From a bacterium (GTDB lineage: Bacteria > JAMCPX01): a DNA stretch of 64,000 nt. Below are positions 54,776-63,809 of this stretch, piece by piece. Within the stretch, counting starts at the first letter, position 1. Each line of letters starts with the position of its first letter. The notes under the pieces were generated by a model. The model was not told where the DNA came from. It saw only the letters and a program-made list of their open reading frames with translations, and ran no database searches. The translations under genes and the position numbers were made by a program. The stretch covers positions 24,232 through 88,231 of the forward strand of contig JAJYUJ010000004.1 in the NCBI GenBank assembly GCA_021792615.1, written 5' to 3'.

Positions 54776-57700
54776 ATGAAAAATAAAAAAGAACGAATGC
54801 ATAAATCAAAGGTACGGTTCTGTTTGTTATCGCTTATGTTGTTTGTTACGGCAGTAAATTGTGGCAAGAAGGTGAGCTTCTCGGAATTGCAAACACCCCC
54901 GCCGGTGGCGAATCCGGCTCTGTCCGCACCAGATAACGTGGATGCAATTCAGGGTAATAAACAAGTAACCATAAGCTGGGCAAATGTTGTAGGGGCAACT
55001 TCATATACAATTTATTGGTCAACATTGTCGGGAGTAAATATTACGAATGGTACTAAAATTACAAATGTGACAAATCCCTATACACAAACAGGATTGCAAA
55101 ATGGAACCACCTATTATTATATAGTGACCGCAGAAAATTCGTATGGTGAAAGTAGCGCATCAAATCAGGTTTCAGCAACCCCGTTATTATATGGTATACC
55201 GCCAGCTGCTCCAACCGGTGTTTCTGCAGCGCCTGGGAACGGACAGGTCATCCTAAGCTGGAATCCAATACAAAACGCAACGTCATACAATATATATTGG
55301 TCCACGTCATCAAACGTTACTCCGGCAAATGGTACAAAAATAAGCAGTGTTACAAACCCATATACTCATAGCGGGTTGAGTAATGGCACCACATATTTCT
55401 ATGTTGTAACTGCGCTGAATAGCTATGGCGAAAGTACAGGGTCAAGTGAGGTGTCTGCAACCCCTTCTATGACGCAGACCGGTGTTGTTACAACCTTGCC
55501 ATGGGAAGGTGCAAAACTGATACCCCTGAATTCGACCATGATAGTCAAATTTTCAAATCAGTTGAATCCAAGTACAACGGGAGCCATAGTAACCCTGAGT
55601 TCAGTATCATCCGGGAGTACGGTTACCGGACAAACCAGCATCCAATCAAGCTACCTGTTTTTTACACCCTCTACAACCCTTTCTCAACTCAGTGTATATA
55701 GATTTACCCTTTCAGGTTCTCTCTTTAATACCAATGGATTACAGGTTATTTTGCCTGCACAGGGGTTGAGTTTTTCATTTGAAACAGAAGGTCAAGATAT
55801 TCCGCTTCCTGCATCAGCACCAACACTGTTGAATGTGTTTCCGTCCTTACGAGGCGAGGTTTTTACCACTGCAGTGTTCAGACTGACATTTTCTCAGCCG
55901 TTGTCTCAGGCATCGCTTGTTTATGGCAATGATATTAAGATAACCGATACAACCGCAAACACAGTAGTTTCTGTTAAGCTTATACCCATAAACAACACTG
56001 TTGTTCTTCAGCCGGTTTCCGGTCTAATCGCTGGTCATGTGTACAGTCTTATACTCACCAATGGGATCCTGGGATTAGATTTGCAGCCCGTATCGCTTTA
56101 CTATGCAGGCTCAGGGAATGGCTCCACACTATCCCTTCCTTTTATTCCTGTGTCTGCAGGAAGACAGGCGCTTCTTAATGTTGAGCTGTCGCCATCCGTG
56201 TCCCTTGATAACGATGGGAATATACTCAGCATGAATAATGTCAATGCAAGCGGTATACCAATGAATGCAAATATCGTAAACTCAAAACTGATCGGCACTT
56301 CCATTGCATATCTTACTGGTTACCTCGAGAATTCAATGGGTGATATATCCATGTATCCATCGCTGGTTCCTATTATAATTCCTGGGGGACAGAGGCTTTA
56401 TGGATCTACTATGAATGTGGAACTTGGCGGTGTGATTCCAACAGGCTTGGCATCAAAAAAACTCAGTATAACCTTGCTTGATAATGCCACAATGTTTATT
56501 GGAGCGAATCCGTATCAACCCATCAACCCACAGGCCCCTGCAACAATTTATGGTATTCAGGATCTGAACCTTACTGCTCAGGATCCGGTTACCAATGCCG
56601 TTTTGAATCAGAACCTTATGGGTGTCCAGCTTACCGGTACGGTTACGGCAGATACTACAACCGGAAGTCTTGTTATCAATTTGGTCGGTATTACGGAACT
56701 GAATATCATGGGTATTGAAAAAGCACCGCTGATACTTTTCTTAAGGTTACAATCTGTACCTGCGGGATGGGTGCCTCCTCAGAGGGACAACACCTTTGTA
56801 GCTACGGGGACAATACCGTACAGCGGTGATGGCAGGATTGGTACGGACAGCAGCTTTATCGTGGACTTCTCGGGACCGGTAGATCCGGATAACTATACAA
56901 ACATGTTAACCGTGAATCCTGCAGGTTCTCTCGGATACCAGACCACCTATAACGGTTCCAGTATCATAGTAACGCCGTATACTGCCTCGAACCCGCTTAA
57001 TCCTATTCCTCTTGTACCAAAAACACCCTATAGTCTGACTGTCTCATCAGGGCTTGCGTCCGTTATGGGAACGACTACAAACCAAAATGCCGTATTTAAT
57101 TTCACCACGGATGCCTTGGAAAGTGGAGGTGGATCAACGCCGGTTATTGCCACGGTATTCCCCGAGAACAACGGGTATCTTCCATTATTTGCGCATCCCT
57201 ATATAAGTCTGAACCAGTTTATAAATCCATCAAGTGTTGTGTACAATTCAAATGTGTTTGTCCGGGACGTGTCGGCAGGGAACAGTCTGGTAGCCGGTGG
57301 TGTTAAAGTAACCGGGAAGAAGATCCTGTTCATACCGTCACAGCAGATCGTGAACGGGCACCAGTATACGTTTACCGTGAACAGCTCGGTTGCAGATATA
57401 GATGGAAACACGCTTGGCCAGGGTACGACTATCCATTTTACGGCAGAAGCAACCCCGTGGTTCCCGATTCTGTCCCAGGTACTCTCTCCTGTTGCAGACA
57501 GGAACCAGAACACATCCATAGACGGATCAGAGATCACGACACCAACCAATGAAATTTATATGGGGCAGACTACTCTAATGGGGCTGGTACAGCTTGTTCC
57601 TCAATCACCATCGTATCTCAGTGGTTCGATCAATGCATTGGTGACAGGGATTACAACGGTGAATGGCCAGCCACGGATGCAATTTGTTGTTGATGATGGT

Positions 57701-58120
57701 GCGGTTTTGTTTGGAACAAACGTAAACATTGTCGCAGCAGGCTTAATTTCACTGTCAACCGGCATGCTTACGCTTTCATTATCTCCTTTGTCGGCATCGC
57801 AGGCGCAAGGATGGCCCTGCGGAACACGTCCTGCGTGTGGTTACATTGCGTATAATACATCGGCACAGCAGCTTACGGCAGTTACCTATATGGCATCAAC
57901 GGCGACTGCTTCCAATGGGGTTACAGAAGCTATGATGTCACCGTATCAGCCTGTATTTGTTGCGCTTTCTGGCCCTGTAACATTCCTGCCCGATGGAAGG
58001 CTTGCACTTACCATGTCCGGTAAAACAACAATGACGGTCGGTCTGCTCGGCATTACGGCTAATATACCGACAACCATCTACACCCGTATTGTATCGGCGA
58101 TGCCCTCGATGTGGAACTGA
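54776..58120 (+). CDS. Giant lipoprotein paralog, copy B, with two added fibronectin III domains
   Basis: This 1114-aa protein has an export signal ending in TAVNC (Cys29), a weak lipobox. Two fibronectin type III domains come first: about residues 48-136 and 143-230. They are very similar (both contain NGTKI..VTNPYT and NGTTY(Y/F)Y(I/V)VTA.NSYGES). From residue 239 (TLPWEGAKLIP) the protein is colinear with copy A to the end, including FPSLRGEVFTTAVFRLTFSQPL, NLTAQDPVTNAVLNQNLMGVQLTG and GWPCGTRPACGYIAYN. The FnIII-coding part is clearly more A+T rich than the rest. The pair is a tandem duplication with a domain gain. Confidence 0.85.
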   Translation: MKNKKERMHKSKVRFCLLSLMLFVTAVNCGKKVSFSELQTPPPVANPALSAPDNVDAIQGNKQVTISWANVVGATSYTIYWSTLSGVNITNGTKITNVTNPYTQTGLQNGTTYYYIVTAENSYGESSASNQVSATPLLYGIPPAAPTGVSAAPGNGQVILSWNPIQNATSYNIYWSTSSNVTPANGTKISSVTNPYTHSGLSNGTTYFYVVTALNSYGESTGSSEVSATPSMTQTGVVTTLPWEGAKLIPLNSTMIVKFSNQLNPSTTGAIVTLSSVSSGSTVTGQTSIQSSYLFFTPSTTLSQLSVYRFTLSGSLFNTNGLQVILPAQGLSFSFETEGQDIPLPASAPTLLNVFPSLRGEVFTTAVFRLTFSQPLSQASLVYGNDIKITDTTANTVVSVKLIPINNTVVLQPVSGLIAGHVYSLILTNGILGLDLQPVSLYYAGSGNGSTLSLPFIPVSAGRQALLNVELSPSVSLDNDGNILSMNNVNASGIPMNANIVNSKLIGTSIAYLTGYLENSMGDISMYPSLVPIIIPGGQRLYGSTMNVELGGVIPTGLASKKLSITLLDNATMFIGANPYQPINPQAPATIYGIQDLNLTAQDPVTNAVLNQNLMGVQLTGTVTADTTTGSLVINLVGITELNIMGIEKAPLILFLRLQSVPAGWVPPQRDNTFVATGTIPYSGDGRIGTDSSFIVDFSGPVDPDNYTNMLTVNPAGSLGYQTTYNGSSIIVTPYTASNPLNPIPLVPKTPYSLTVSSGLASVMGTTTNQNAVFNFTTDALESGGGSTPVIATVFPENNGYLPLFAHPYISLNQFINPSSVVYNSNVFVRDVSAGNSLVAGGVKVTGKKILFIPSQQIVNGHQYTFTVNSSVADIDGNTLGQGTTIHFTAEATPWFPILSQVLSPVADRNQNTSIDGSEITTPTNEIYMGQTTLMGLVQLVPQSPSYLSGSINALVTGITTVNGQPRMQFVVDDGAVLFGTNVNIVAAGLISLSTGMLTLSLSPLSASQAQGWPCGTRPACGYIAYNTSAQQLTAVTYMASTATASNGVTEAMMSPYQPVFVALSGPVTFLPDGRLALTMSGKTTMTVGLLGITANIPTTIYTRIVSAMPSMWN

Positions 58121-58140
58121 TAATATGAGGTATAAAAGGT

Positions 58141-58308
58141 TTGAAACAATTGGAAGATAAAATAAAACTCAAGGACATAAGTGTGGATGACCTGATTTCA
58201 AGACTTTTAAAGGAATCTCCATCCACACTTTTCCATATTTCCGAGCTGCGGAGGTATTTTGATCCGTTCTACAAAAAGCCCGAGAAGTCGAAGGCGAAAC
58301 GCAAGTAG
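58141..58308 (+). CDS. Small basic protein of unknown function, 55 aa
   Basis: A TTG start at 58141 with GAGG 10 bases upstream gives a 55-aa protein ending in a highly basic tail (KKPEKSKAKRK): KQLEDKIKLKDISVDDLIS, then RLLKESPSTLFHISELRRYF. It looks like a helical, nucleic-acid-friendly or interaction protein. It begins 20 bases after copy B in the same direction. I do not recognise a family; the codon content reads as coding. Confidence 0.5.
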   Translation: MKQLEDKIKLKDISVDDLISRLLKESPSTLFHISELRRYFDPFYKKPEKSKAKRK

Positions 58309-58423
58309 CCTGCAAACCATCCAAGGAAGTATAAGAATCATAGATCGAATACCCGTTCTCTTGTAAATTAATTCATTCTGTAGTAAGAAAGAAAAATTAA
58401 CGTATTTACAAGGAGGGTATGCA

Positions 58424-59386
58424 TTGAAATCATTGATAACCGGCGGTGCGGGCTTTATCGGTTCTCACCTCGCTGAAGAGCTTTTAAGCAGAGGAGAAGA
58501 GGTTTTTATAATAGATAATCTGTCAACAGGCAGCATCGACAACATAAAACATTTGAAAGACAACAAGAATTTCACCATGGTTATCGATTCGGTGTTGAAT
58601 AAACCTGTGCTTGAGGAGCTTATCAGCAAGGCAGACAGGATTTTTCATCTTGCTGCAGCTGTCGGGGTAAAGCTGATTATGGAAAGGCCTGTCGATACCA
58701 TTGAAACCAATGTTCTCGGGACAGAAAATGTATTAAATCTCGCCAATAAGTATCATAAGAAAGTACTGGTTGCCTCTACATCAGAGGTATACGGGAAACA
58801 CAAGGATCACACCTTAAGCGAGATGAATAATATGGTCTTAGGACCCACAAAGAAGAGAAGATGGGCTTATGCCTGCACAAAGGCATTGGATGAGTTTTTG
58901 TCATTTGCATATCACGAAGAAAAGAAGCTCCCGGTCGTTGTTGTAAGGTTTTTTAATACCATAGGACCAAAGCAGACCGGTCAGTATGGTATGGTTGTCC
59001 CGAAGTTTATCAAGAGCGCTCTTCTTAATAACCCTATTACCGTATTTGGAGATGGTACCCAGTCTAGAAGCTTTACCTATGTCAAAGATGCCGTCAGGGC
59101 TGTACTCTTGCTGATGGACAAACCAGAGGCCGAGGGGGATGTGTTCAATATCGGCGACGGAAGGGAGATAACCATACTCGAACTTGCAAAGAAGATAAAA
59201 AAAATGACCAGCAGTTCCTCTGCGATAACGTTTGTACCGTATGATGATGCGTATGGTAAAGGATTCGAGGACATGGAACGCCGGGCACCCGATATATCCA
59301 AGATACGGAAGTTTATAGGGTATGAACCGTCGATCAATCTTGACCAGGTTCTGGAGATCATCATCCAGCACATGAAGAATGGTTAA
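58424..59386 (+). CDS. NAD-dependent nucleotide-sugar epimerase/dehydratase
   Basis: This 320-aa extended SDR has ITGGAGFIGSHLAEELL (GxxGxxG) at the N-terminus, DNLSTGSIDNI, HLAAAVGVKLIMERP, and VASTSEVYGKH with the conserved Ser-Thr-Ser. The catalytic YxxxK is in RWAYACTKALDEF, and FNTIGPKQTGQYGMVVPKF and GDGTQSRSFTYVKD follow, which resemble UDP-glucuronate decarboxylase/UDP-glucose epimerase-type proteins. It probably makes a sugar nucleotide for surface polysaccharide. The TTG at 58424 is chosen because AGGAGGG lies 6 bases upstream; an ATG there is out of frame. Confidence 0.88.
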   Translation: MKSLITGGAGFIGSHLAEELLSRGEEVFIIDNLSTGSIDNIKHLKDNKNFTMVIDSVLNKPVLEELISKADRIFHLAAAVGVKLIMERPVDTIETNVLGTENVLNLANKYHKKVLVASTSEVYGKHKDHTLSEMNNMVLGPTKKRRWAYACTKALDEFLSFAYHEEKKLPVVVVRFFNTIGPKQTGQYGMVVPKFIKSALLNNPITVFGDGTQSRSFTYVKDAVRAVLLLMDKPEAEGDVFNIGDGREITILELAKKIKKMTSSSSAITFVPYDDAYGKGFEDMERRAPDISKIRKFIGYEPSINLDQVLEIIIQHMKNG

Positions 59387-59414
59387 CCCAGGGTAAATTG
59401 CGGCAGCGGAGGTA

Positions 59415-60779
59415 TTACTTTATCGTCGTTACAATACTCTGGGCAGACGGTGAAATAACGTAAACCGAATTCGTCAGAACGTCCGTAACATACGCCTGAT
59501 TGCTAACCGGATCTATGATAACCTGCTGGGGCAATCCGATTCCCAAAAGGGTCTTAATTTGCTGGGCTGCTACCGTATTAAAGGTGAACATATCATTATT
59601 GTTCAGTCCGGTTGTTCCAGGGTTTATGTAAAATGATACCCTGTCATTGGCAGCATCAAAGAAAGCCCCGTTTGTTGCGGATGTCGGCTGCAGGCCGGAT
59701 ACAGTTCCCTGCACGGTATAATCCTTGTTCGCCGCGTTATAGAGAACGCTCCATGTTTCCGACTGTGTTGTGCAATCATTGGTGGTTATGGCCTGGAGAG
59801 ACGGCAAGCCGGAAGACCGCACGCTACTTGTTAATACCACACCCGTATGGGTGCTTGGTATGGCGGGAATATTGCATCCATAATCTATATTGACGAAATC
59901 TATATATCCATTGGTATTTGCAACGATACCGAGATAGGAGAAATGATTGTCGTCAAGGAGTACCCGCTGCGGCGATATCGCCATATCATAGGGTATACCC
60001 GGTAGTGTAAACTCATAGCCCGCGCTGCCGGTAGCTGTGTTTATCGATTCGACATTATATCCCGTTCCCGTGAATACGGTTGCATAGATCATCGTATCCG
60101 CACCGTGATTCAGTGCCTGCATAGCAGTAACGGGGTAATCCGTATTCAATCTTCCTGTCTCTTTGAGTGTTACCGGATCCACGATAGAAACGAATGATTG
60201 CCCCTGGTAAGATATGAAAATGTTTTTATTGTCCGGGGAGACCGCAATTGCAGCCGGAGTAAATGTCAGCGAAGTAAATGTCGATGGAGTTATGACACTG
60301 CTTACCGTGAAAGATTCGAGATAAGAGTTGTTCTGGTTCATGTCCAGCACATAAAGCATCGAAGTTTGTGTAATAAGCCGTGCTTTAAAAGGATAGCCTT
60401 TGAGATTAACCGTACTGGTTGTCTGGTCCGTCAATAGATTGAATGATTCGAGTAACCCTGTCGATTGGGTAAAACCCGCAACATACAGATAACCGTTCTC
60501 ATACTGTAACGTATTTGGGTAGAGGTTACAGGGCAGTGCATTGAATGTCCCTGTGGGAGTGGTTACCGGCATAACGCTGTTTGTCGATGTATTGATTTCC
60601 GATACCGTAGCGGTGAACATATTTGCCACAAAAAGTGTTCTGATGTTTGATGTTGGCAGATAACCGAGTGTCATGGCAGATGGATAGGTAAAATTGCCAG
60701 AGGTAGATGATGTTGTACTGCATGCCGAGGCCGCAAATACAAGCAGGAAAGGCAGCACTATTTCGACTAATTTTTTCAT
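59415..60779 (-). CDS. YVTN-type beta-propeller lipoprotein, copy B
   Basis: This 454-aa protein has a lipoprotein signal (Cys20, AASACSTT) and YVTN-like blades: TLFVANMFTATVSEINTSTNSV, YVAGFTQSTGLLESFN, IAVSPDNKNIFISYQGQSFVSIVDPVTL and, at the end, IIDPVSNQAYVTDVLTNSVYVISPSAQS. Between blades lies a separate beta domain (about residues 320-410) starting TTNDCTTQSETWSVLYNAANKDYTVQG and ending FTFNT, which has a counterpart in the neighbouring paralog. Its start overlaps the paralog's stop by 4 bases (ATGA), so both are translated together downstream of yidC. Confidence 0.82.
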   Translation of the reverse strand: MKKLVEIVLPFLLVFAASACSTTSSTSGNFTYPSAMTLGYLPTSNIRTLFVANMFTATVSEINTSTNSVMPVTTPTGTFNALPCNLYPNTLQYENGYLYVAGFTQSTGLLESFNLLTDQTTSTVNLKGYPFKARLITQTSMLYVLDMNQNNSYLESFTVSSVITPSTFTSLTFTPAAIAVSPDNKNIFISYQGQSFVSIVDPVTLKETGRLNTDYPVTAMQALNHGADTMIYATVFTGTGYNVESINTATGSAGYEFTLPGIPYDMAISPQRVLLDDNHFSYLGIVANTNGYIDFVNIDYGCNIPAIPSTHTGVVLTSSVRSSGLPSLQAITTNDCTTQSETWSVLYNAANKDYTVQGTVSGLQPTSATNGAFFDAANDRVSFYINPGTTGLNNNDMFTFNTVAAQQIKTLLGIGLPQQVIIDPVSNQAYVTDVLTNSVYVISPSAQSIVTTIK

Positions 60780-62179
60780 TTGAGCGTATTTACCAGTGTA
60801 AAATTATTTAAATCAACGGTATCCAGACTATTGTCATTATAGTTTACTACATAGAGGTAGTGTTGATCCTGTGATAATGTCATGGCAAAGGGGCCGTTGC
60901 CGACGCCTATGATGCCGACAACTGCCTCGGTATTGGTATCGATTACATATATTTTTCCTGAGGTGTAGCACGCCACGAACAGTGTTGAGCCATCCGGACT
61001 TAAAAGCAATGCCTCGGGCGATTTACCAACTTTTATGTAGTTTTCTATCGAACTCGTGGCGGTGTCAATGACAACAATGCTGTCAAGACCTGTGTAGCTG
61101 ACGAAAAGTTTGCTCAGATCCGGTGTCATTACAATGCCTTTCGTGGCCGGAGTTGCAGTGCCTATACCTGAGCCGGGGTAGTTTGGTATGTTGATCAAGC
61201 CTGACGATGCGGTTGTATAGAACGTAAAATTATCTCCTGCGGTATAGCTATGCAGGGGCTGATAGATGGTAAATCCTATGTCGCCATTATCCGCTGTGTA
61301 GGGCAATCCAACCCTGGCATGCGTATGCATCTCACCTGATGAAGAACCGCTCACGATAAAATCGGAGGTGGCGGGCGTAAAACTGACTGTCCAGAGTTCG
61401 GAGAGCGTCTTACAGGTATGAGTTTGTACGGTGGACATTGTGGCAACATTGCCGGGGGTTACCGTGTTGAATACGGGGACAGAGGCAGAGCTTGGAAACA
61501 GTGGATTGAATTCACAGTGATTGTTCATTGAAACAACGGATATGTTGTTGTCCGCTCCCCTTGTTATATAAGCATACTGATCCGGGGGCTGGTTGTTGAT
61601 AACGACGGGATAGGGGGTTACTACCGAGTTCAATGGAGAAACACCGATGCCGTTGTTGGTGAGAGGTATTCTGTACAACTCTTTTTGCAGATCCGATGAA
61701 ACTATGGACACGTCGTTTGTAGCAAGATTGCACGCAAGCATTAATTGATCTCCGTTTGTTGTGCCTATGGGCGCAATGGAAACAGGACTTTGATCCACCG
61801 GTATCGTTGCCGTAACGGAGTTTGCTGCGGTATCAAAGAGCAGAAGCCTGTTATTCTCCCTGTCGGCGAGCCATAAAAGACCCGTAGCGGGTGACAGATA
61901 AGCGCCGGCTACCAGCGATATGTCCGACCCCTTGTACTTAATCGGCGCAACACCGTTATACGAGGGCTGCTGCGGAGACGATAAAGAGATTTTCGAAATG
62001 TAGCTTGAGCAGTACCTTGAATCTATGTTGCTGTTAATCACATACAGCATATTGTTCGGCAGCAAAGCAACGGCTACGGGTCCATCCATTGCCTTGACAG
62101 GAGGCGGCGTGCAGTGCGGTGTGTAGACACATCCACCCGCAATGAAGGTAAAGATTATTGAAATGACGGCATTTTTCAT
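60776..62179 (-). CDS. YVTN-type beta-propeller lipoprotein, copy A
   Basis: This 467-aa lipoprotein (MKNAVISIIFTFIAGGC, Cys17) has repeated blades: PVAVALLPNNMLYVINSNID, GLLWLADRENNRLLLFDTAANSVTATIPV, TKGIVMTPDLSKLFVSYTGLDSIVVIDTATSSIENYIKVGKSPEALLLSPDGSTLFVACYTSGKIYVIDTNTEAVV and YLYVVNYNDNSLDTVDLNNF, which are classic YVTN repeats. An inserted beta domain (from about VQTHTCKTLSELWTVSFTPATSDFIVSG) matches one in the next gene. The frame is open to 62467, but the ATG at 62179 (1-base overlap with the yidC stop) fits the signal peptide. Confidence 0.84.
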   Translation of the reverse strand: MKNAVISIIFTFIAGGCVYTPHCTPPPVKAMDGPVAVALLPNNMLYVINSNIDSRYCSSYISKISLSSPQQPSYNGVAPIKYKGSDISLVAGAYLSPATGLLWLADRENNRLLLFDTAANSVTATIPVDQSPVSIAPIGTTNGDQLMLACNLATNDVSIVSSDLQKELYRIPLTNNGIGVSPLNSVVTPYPVVINNQPPDQYAYITRGADNNISVVSMNNHCEFNPLFPSSASVPVFNTVTPGNVATMSTVQTHTCKTLSELWTVSFTPATSDFIVSGSSSGEMHTHARVGLPYTADNGDIGFTIYQPLHSYTAGDNFTFYTTASSGLINIPNYPGSGIGTATPATKGIVMTPDLSKLFVSYTGLDSIVVIDTATSSIENYIKVGKSPEALLLSPDGSTLFVACYTSGKIYVIDTNTEAVVGIIGVGNGPFAMTLSQDQHYLYVVNYNDNSLDTVDLNNFTLVNTLK

Positions 62180-63807
62180 CAGTACTTCTTTAAGATATAG
62201 TACTGTTGACCTATACTGAAAATGTTGTTTACTGTCCAGTAAAGGACAAGCCCTGCCGGAAAGCCCCAAAACAATACGGTCAGCATAATGGGCATAATCC
62301 ATAGAATTATCTTTGCCTGAGTCTGGTCTGCAGTCGTTGGTGTGAGCATCTGTTGGAAAAACATCGTTATGCCCATGATGAGCGGAAGTATGTGAATGGC
62401 AAACTGGAAGCCCATCACATGTAAGGTGCCGATACTGTCGGGTACCGCAAGATCCTTTATCCACCATAAAAAGGGCGCCTGTCTCAGTTCTATGGATGAT
62501 AGCAGCACCTCATAGAGTGCTATGAATATGGGTATCTGGAGCAGTATAGGCAGGCACCCGCCCAGCGGGTTTATCTTATAGGTCCTGTAGAGATTCGTCA
62601 TTTCCCTGTACTGTCTCTCTTTATCGTCCTTATACTTCTCTTTCAGTTCGTTGATTTTGGGAGCTATTTTCTGCATCTTACGCATGGATTTGAAACCGAC
62701 CTGGCCGAGGGGGAAAAGGATGATCCTTATAAGGATGGTCAAAAGTACTATTGACCATCCGTAATTATGCACGTACCTGTCTATGAACCTCAGGACATAA
62801 AAAATCGGTTTGGCAATCACATTTGCCCAGCCGAAATACAGTGCTCTGTTCAGATTGAATCCGGCCGCGTTCAGAACATCCATATTTTTTGGACCTAAGA
62901 ATACCGTATAGGTTATCGAAGAGGATGCCTTTGGTTTTATAGTTTTAGGATTATATATATAGGTGAGCAATAATGGGATCAATCCATTCTGTTCTGTTTC
63001 GGTCCTTGTTGCATACAGATGCGCCGCTTCCAATTCACCCGGTATCAATGTTTCGATAAAATATTGGTTCTCCATGCCGAACCATTGGATTGAACCGTCG
63101 TATGATTTTGACAGATTCAGGGATTTTGCCTCGATAGTATCCCTGCTGTTGTTGATTAAAATGATACCGTCGGCCACATCATACCTTGAACCAAGTTCTC
63201 CCGACAGACCGCTCCAGTTTACCCCGAGCCGTTCGGTGATGGGTTTACCGGACAAGTTTGTAATTCCAATGGTTACGGTAGCTGTGTAAGAATTACCGTA
63301 GAAAGTCAGTATTTTTTTTAAGACAAAAGCATGTGTATCGTACGAGCAGGTGATCGTCGCCGTTGCATGCATGTCCGTTATTGTTTCGCCCAGCGCACTG
63401 CACGTATAGTCGATGTTCGAGGGCAAGGTAAAGCTTGAACCATCGAAACTCTCCCACATAGGATAAACCACACCTTTTATATTGCCTATCAGATCGACGG
63501 AAGGGCTCTGCGGGTTGAGGGTAGTCCTGTAGTTTTTTAAATACCAGTGCACTATTGCGAGATTGTTGGTTGTAAGCTCTGCAAAGTAAAACGGTGTATT
63601 AATTCGGATGGTTTTAATCCCCGCGTTTTTCCGGTTCGTCGTATAAAACGACTGAACGTTTTGCCCGACAGCCGTGTTTTCCTGTGTTTTTTGCTCAATA
63701 CGCGGCTGCGGCGGGACGGCGTTCTTCTGTTTTGGTGCAAAAAACCATTGATAGGCCACAAGAACAAGAAACGACAATACTATAGCTAAAAGAGTCCTTT
63801 TTTCCAT
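62179..63807 (-). CDS. yidC: Membrane protein insertase YidC
   Basis: This 542-aa Gram-negative-type YidC has N-terminal TM1 (LLAIVLSFLVLVAYQWFF), a large periplasmic beta-domain (about residues 50-310) and the conserved five-helix core: DRYVHNYGWSIVLLTILIRIILFPLGQVGFKSMRKMQKIAPKINELKEKYKDD (with the substrate-contacting Arg), NPLGGCLPILLQIPIFIALYEVL, and PAGLVLYWTVNNIFSIGQQYYI. It inserts and folds inner-membrane proteins alone or with SecYEG. Coding begins just after yidD (2-base spacing); the stop overlaps a lipoprotein gene. Confidence 0.97.
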   Translation of the reverse strand: MEKRTLLAIVLSFLVLVAYQWFFAPKQKNAVPPQPRIEQKTQENTAVGQNVQSFYTTNRKNAGIKTIRINTPFYFAELTTNNLAIVHWYLKNYRTTLNPQSPSVDLIGNIKGVVYPMWESFDGSSFTLPSNIDYTCSALGETITDMHATATITCSYDTHAFVLKKILTFYGNSYTATVTIGITNLSGKPITERLGVNWSGLSGELGSRYDVADGIILINNSRDTIEAKSLNLSKSYDGSIQWFGMENQYFIETLIPGELEAAHLYATRTETEQNGLIPLLLTYIYNPKTIKPKASSSITYTVFLGPKNMDVLNAAGFNLNRALYFGWANVIAKPIFYVLRFIDRYVHNYGWSIVLLTILIRIILFPLGQVGFKSMRKMQKIAPKINELKEKYKDDKERQYREMTNLYRTYKINPLGGCLPILLQIPIFIALYEVLLSSIELRQAPFLWWIKDLAVPDSIGTLHVMGFQFAIHILPLIMGITMFFQQMLTPTTADQTQAKIILWIMPIMLTVLFWGFPAGLVLYWTVNNIFSIGQQYYILKKY

Positions 63808-63809
63808 GT

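Noticed and set aside
62180..62467. N-terminal extension of the propeller lipoprotein (96 codons)
   Set aside because: It is inside yidC and would bury the lipoprotein signal; ATG 62179 gives an N-terminal lipobox.
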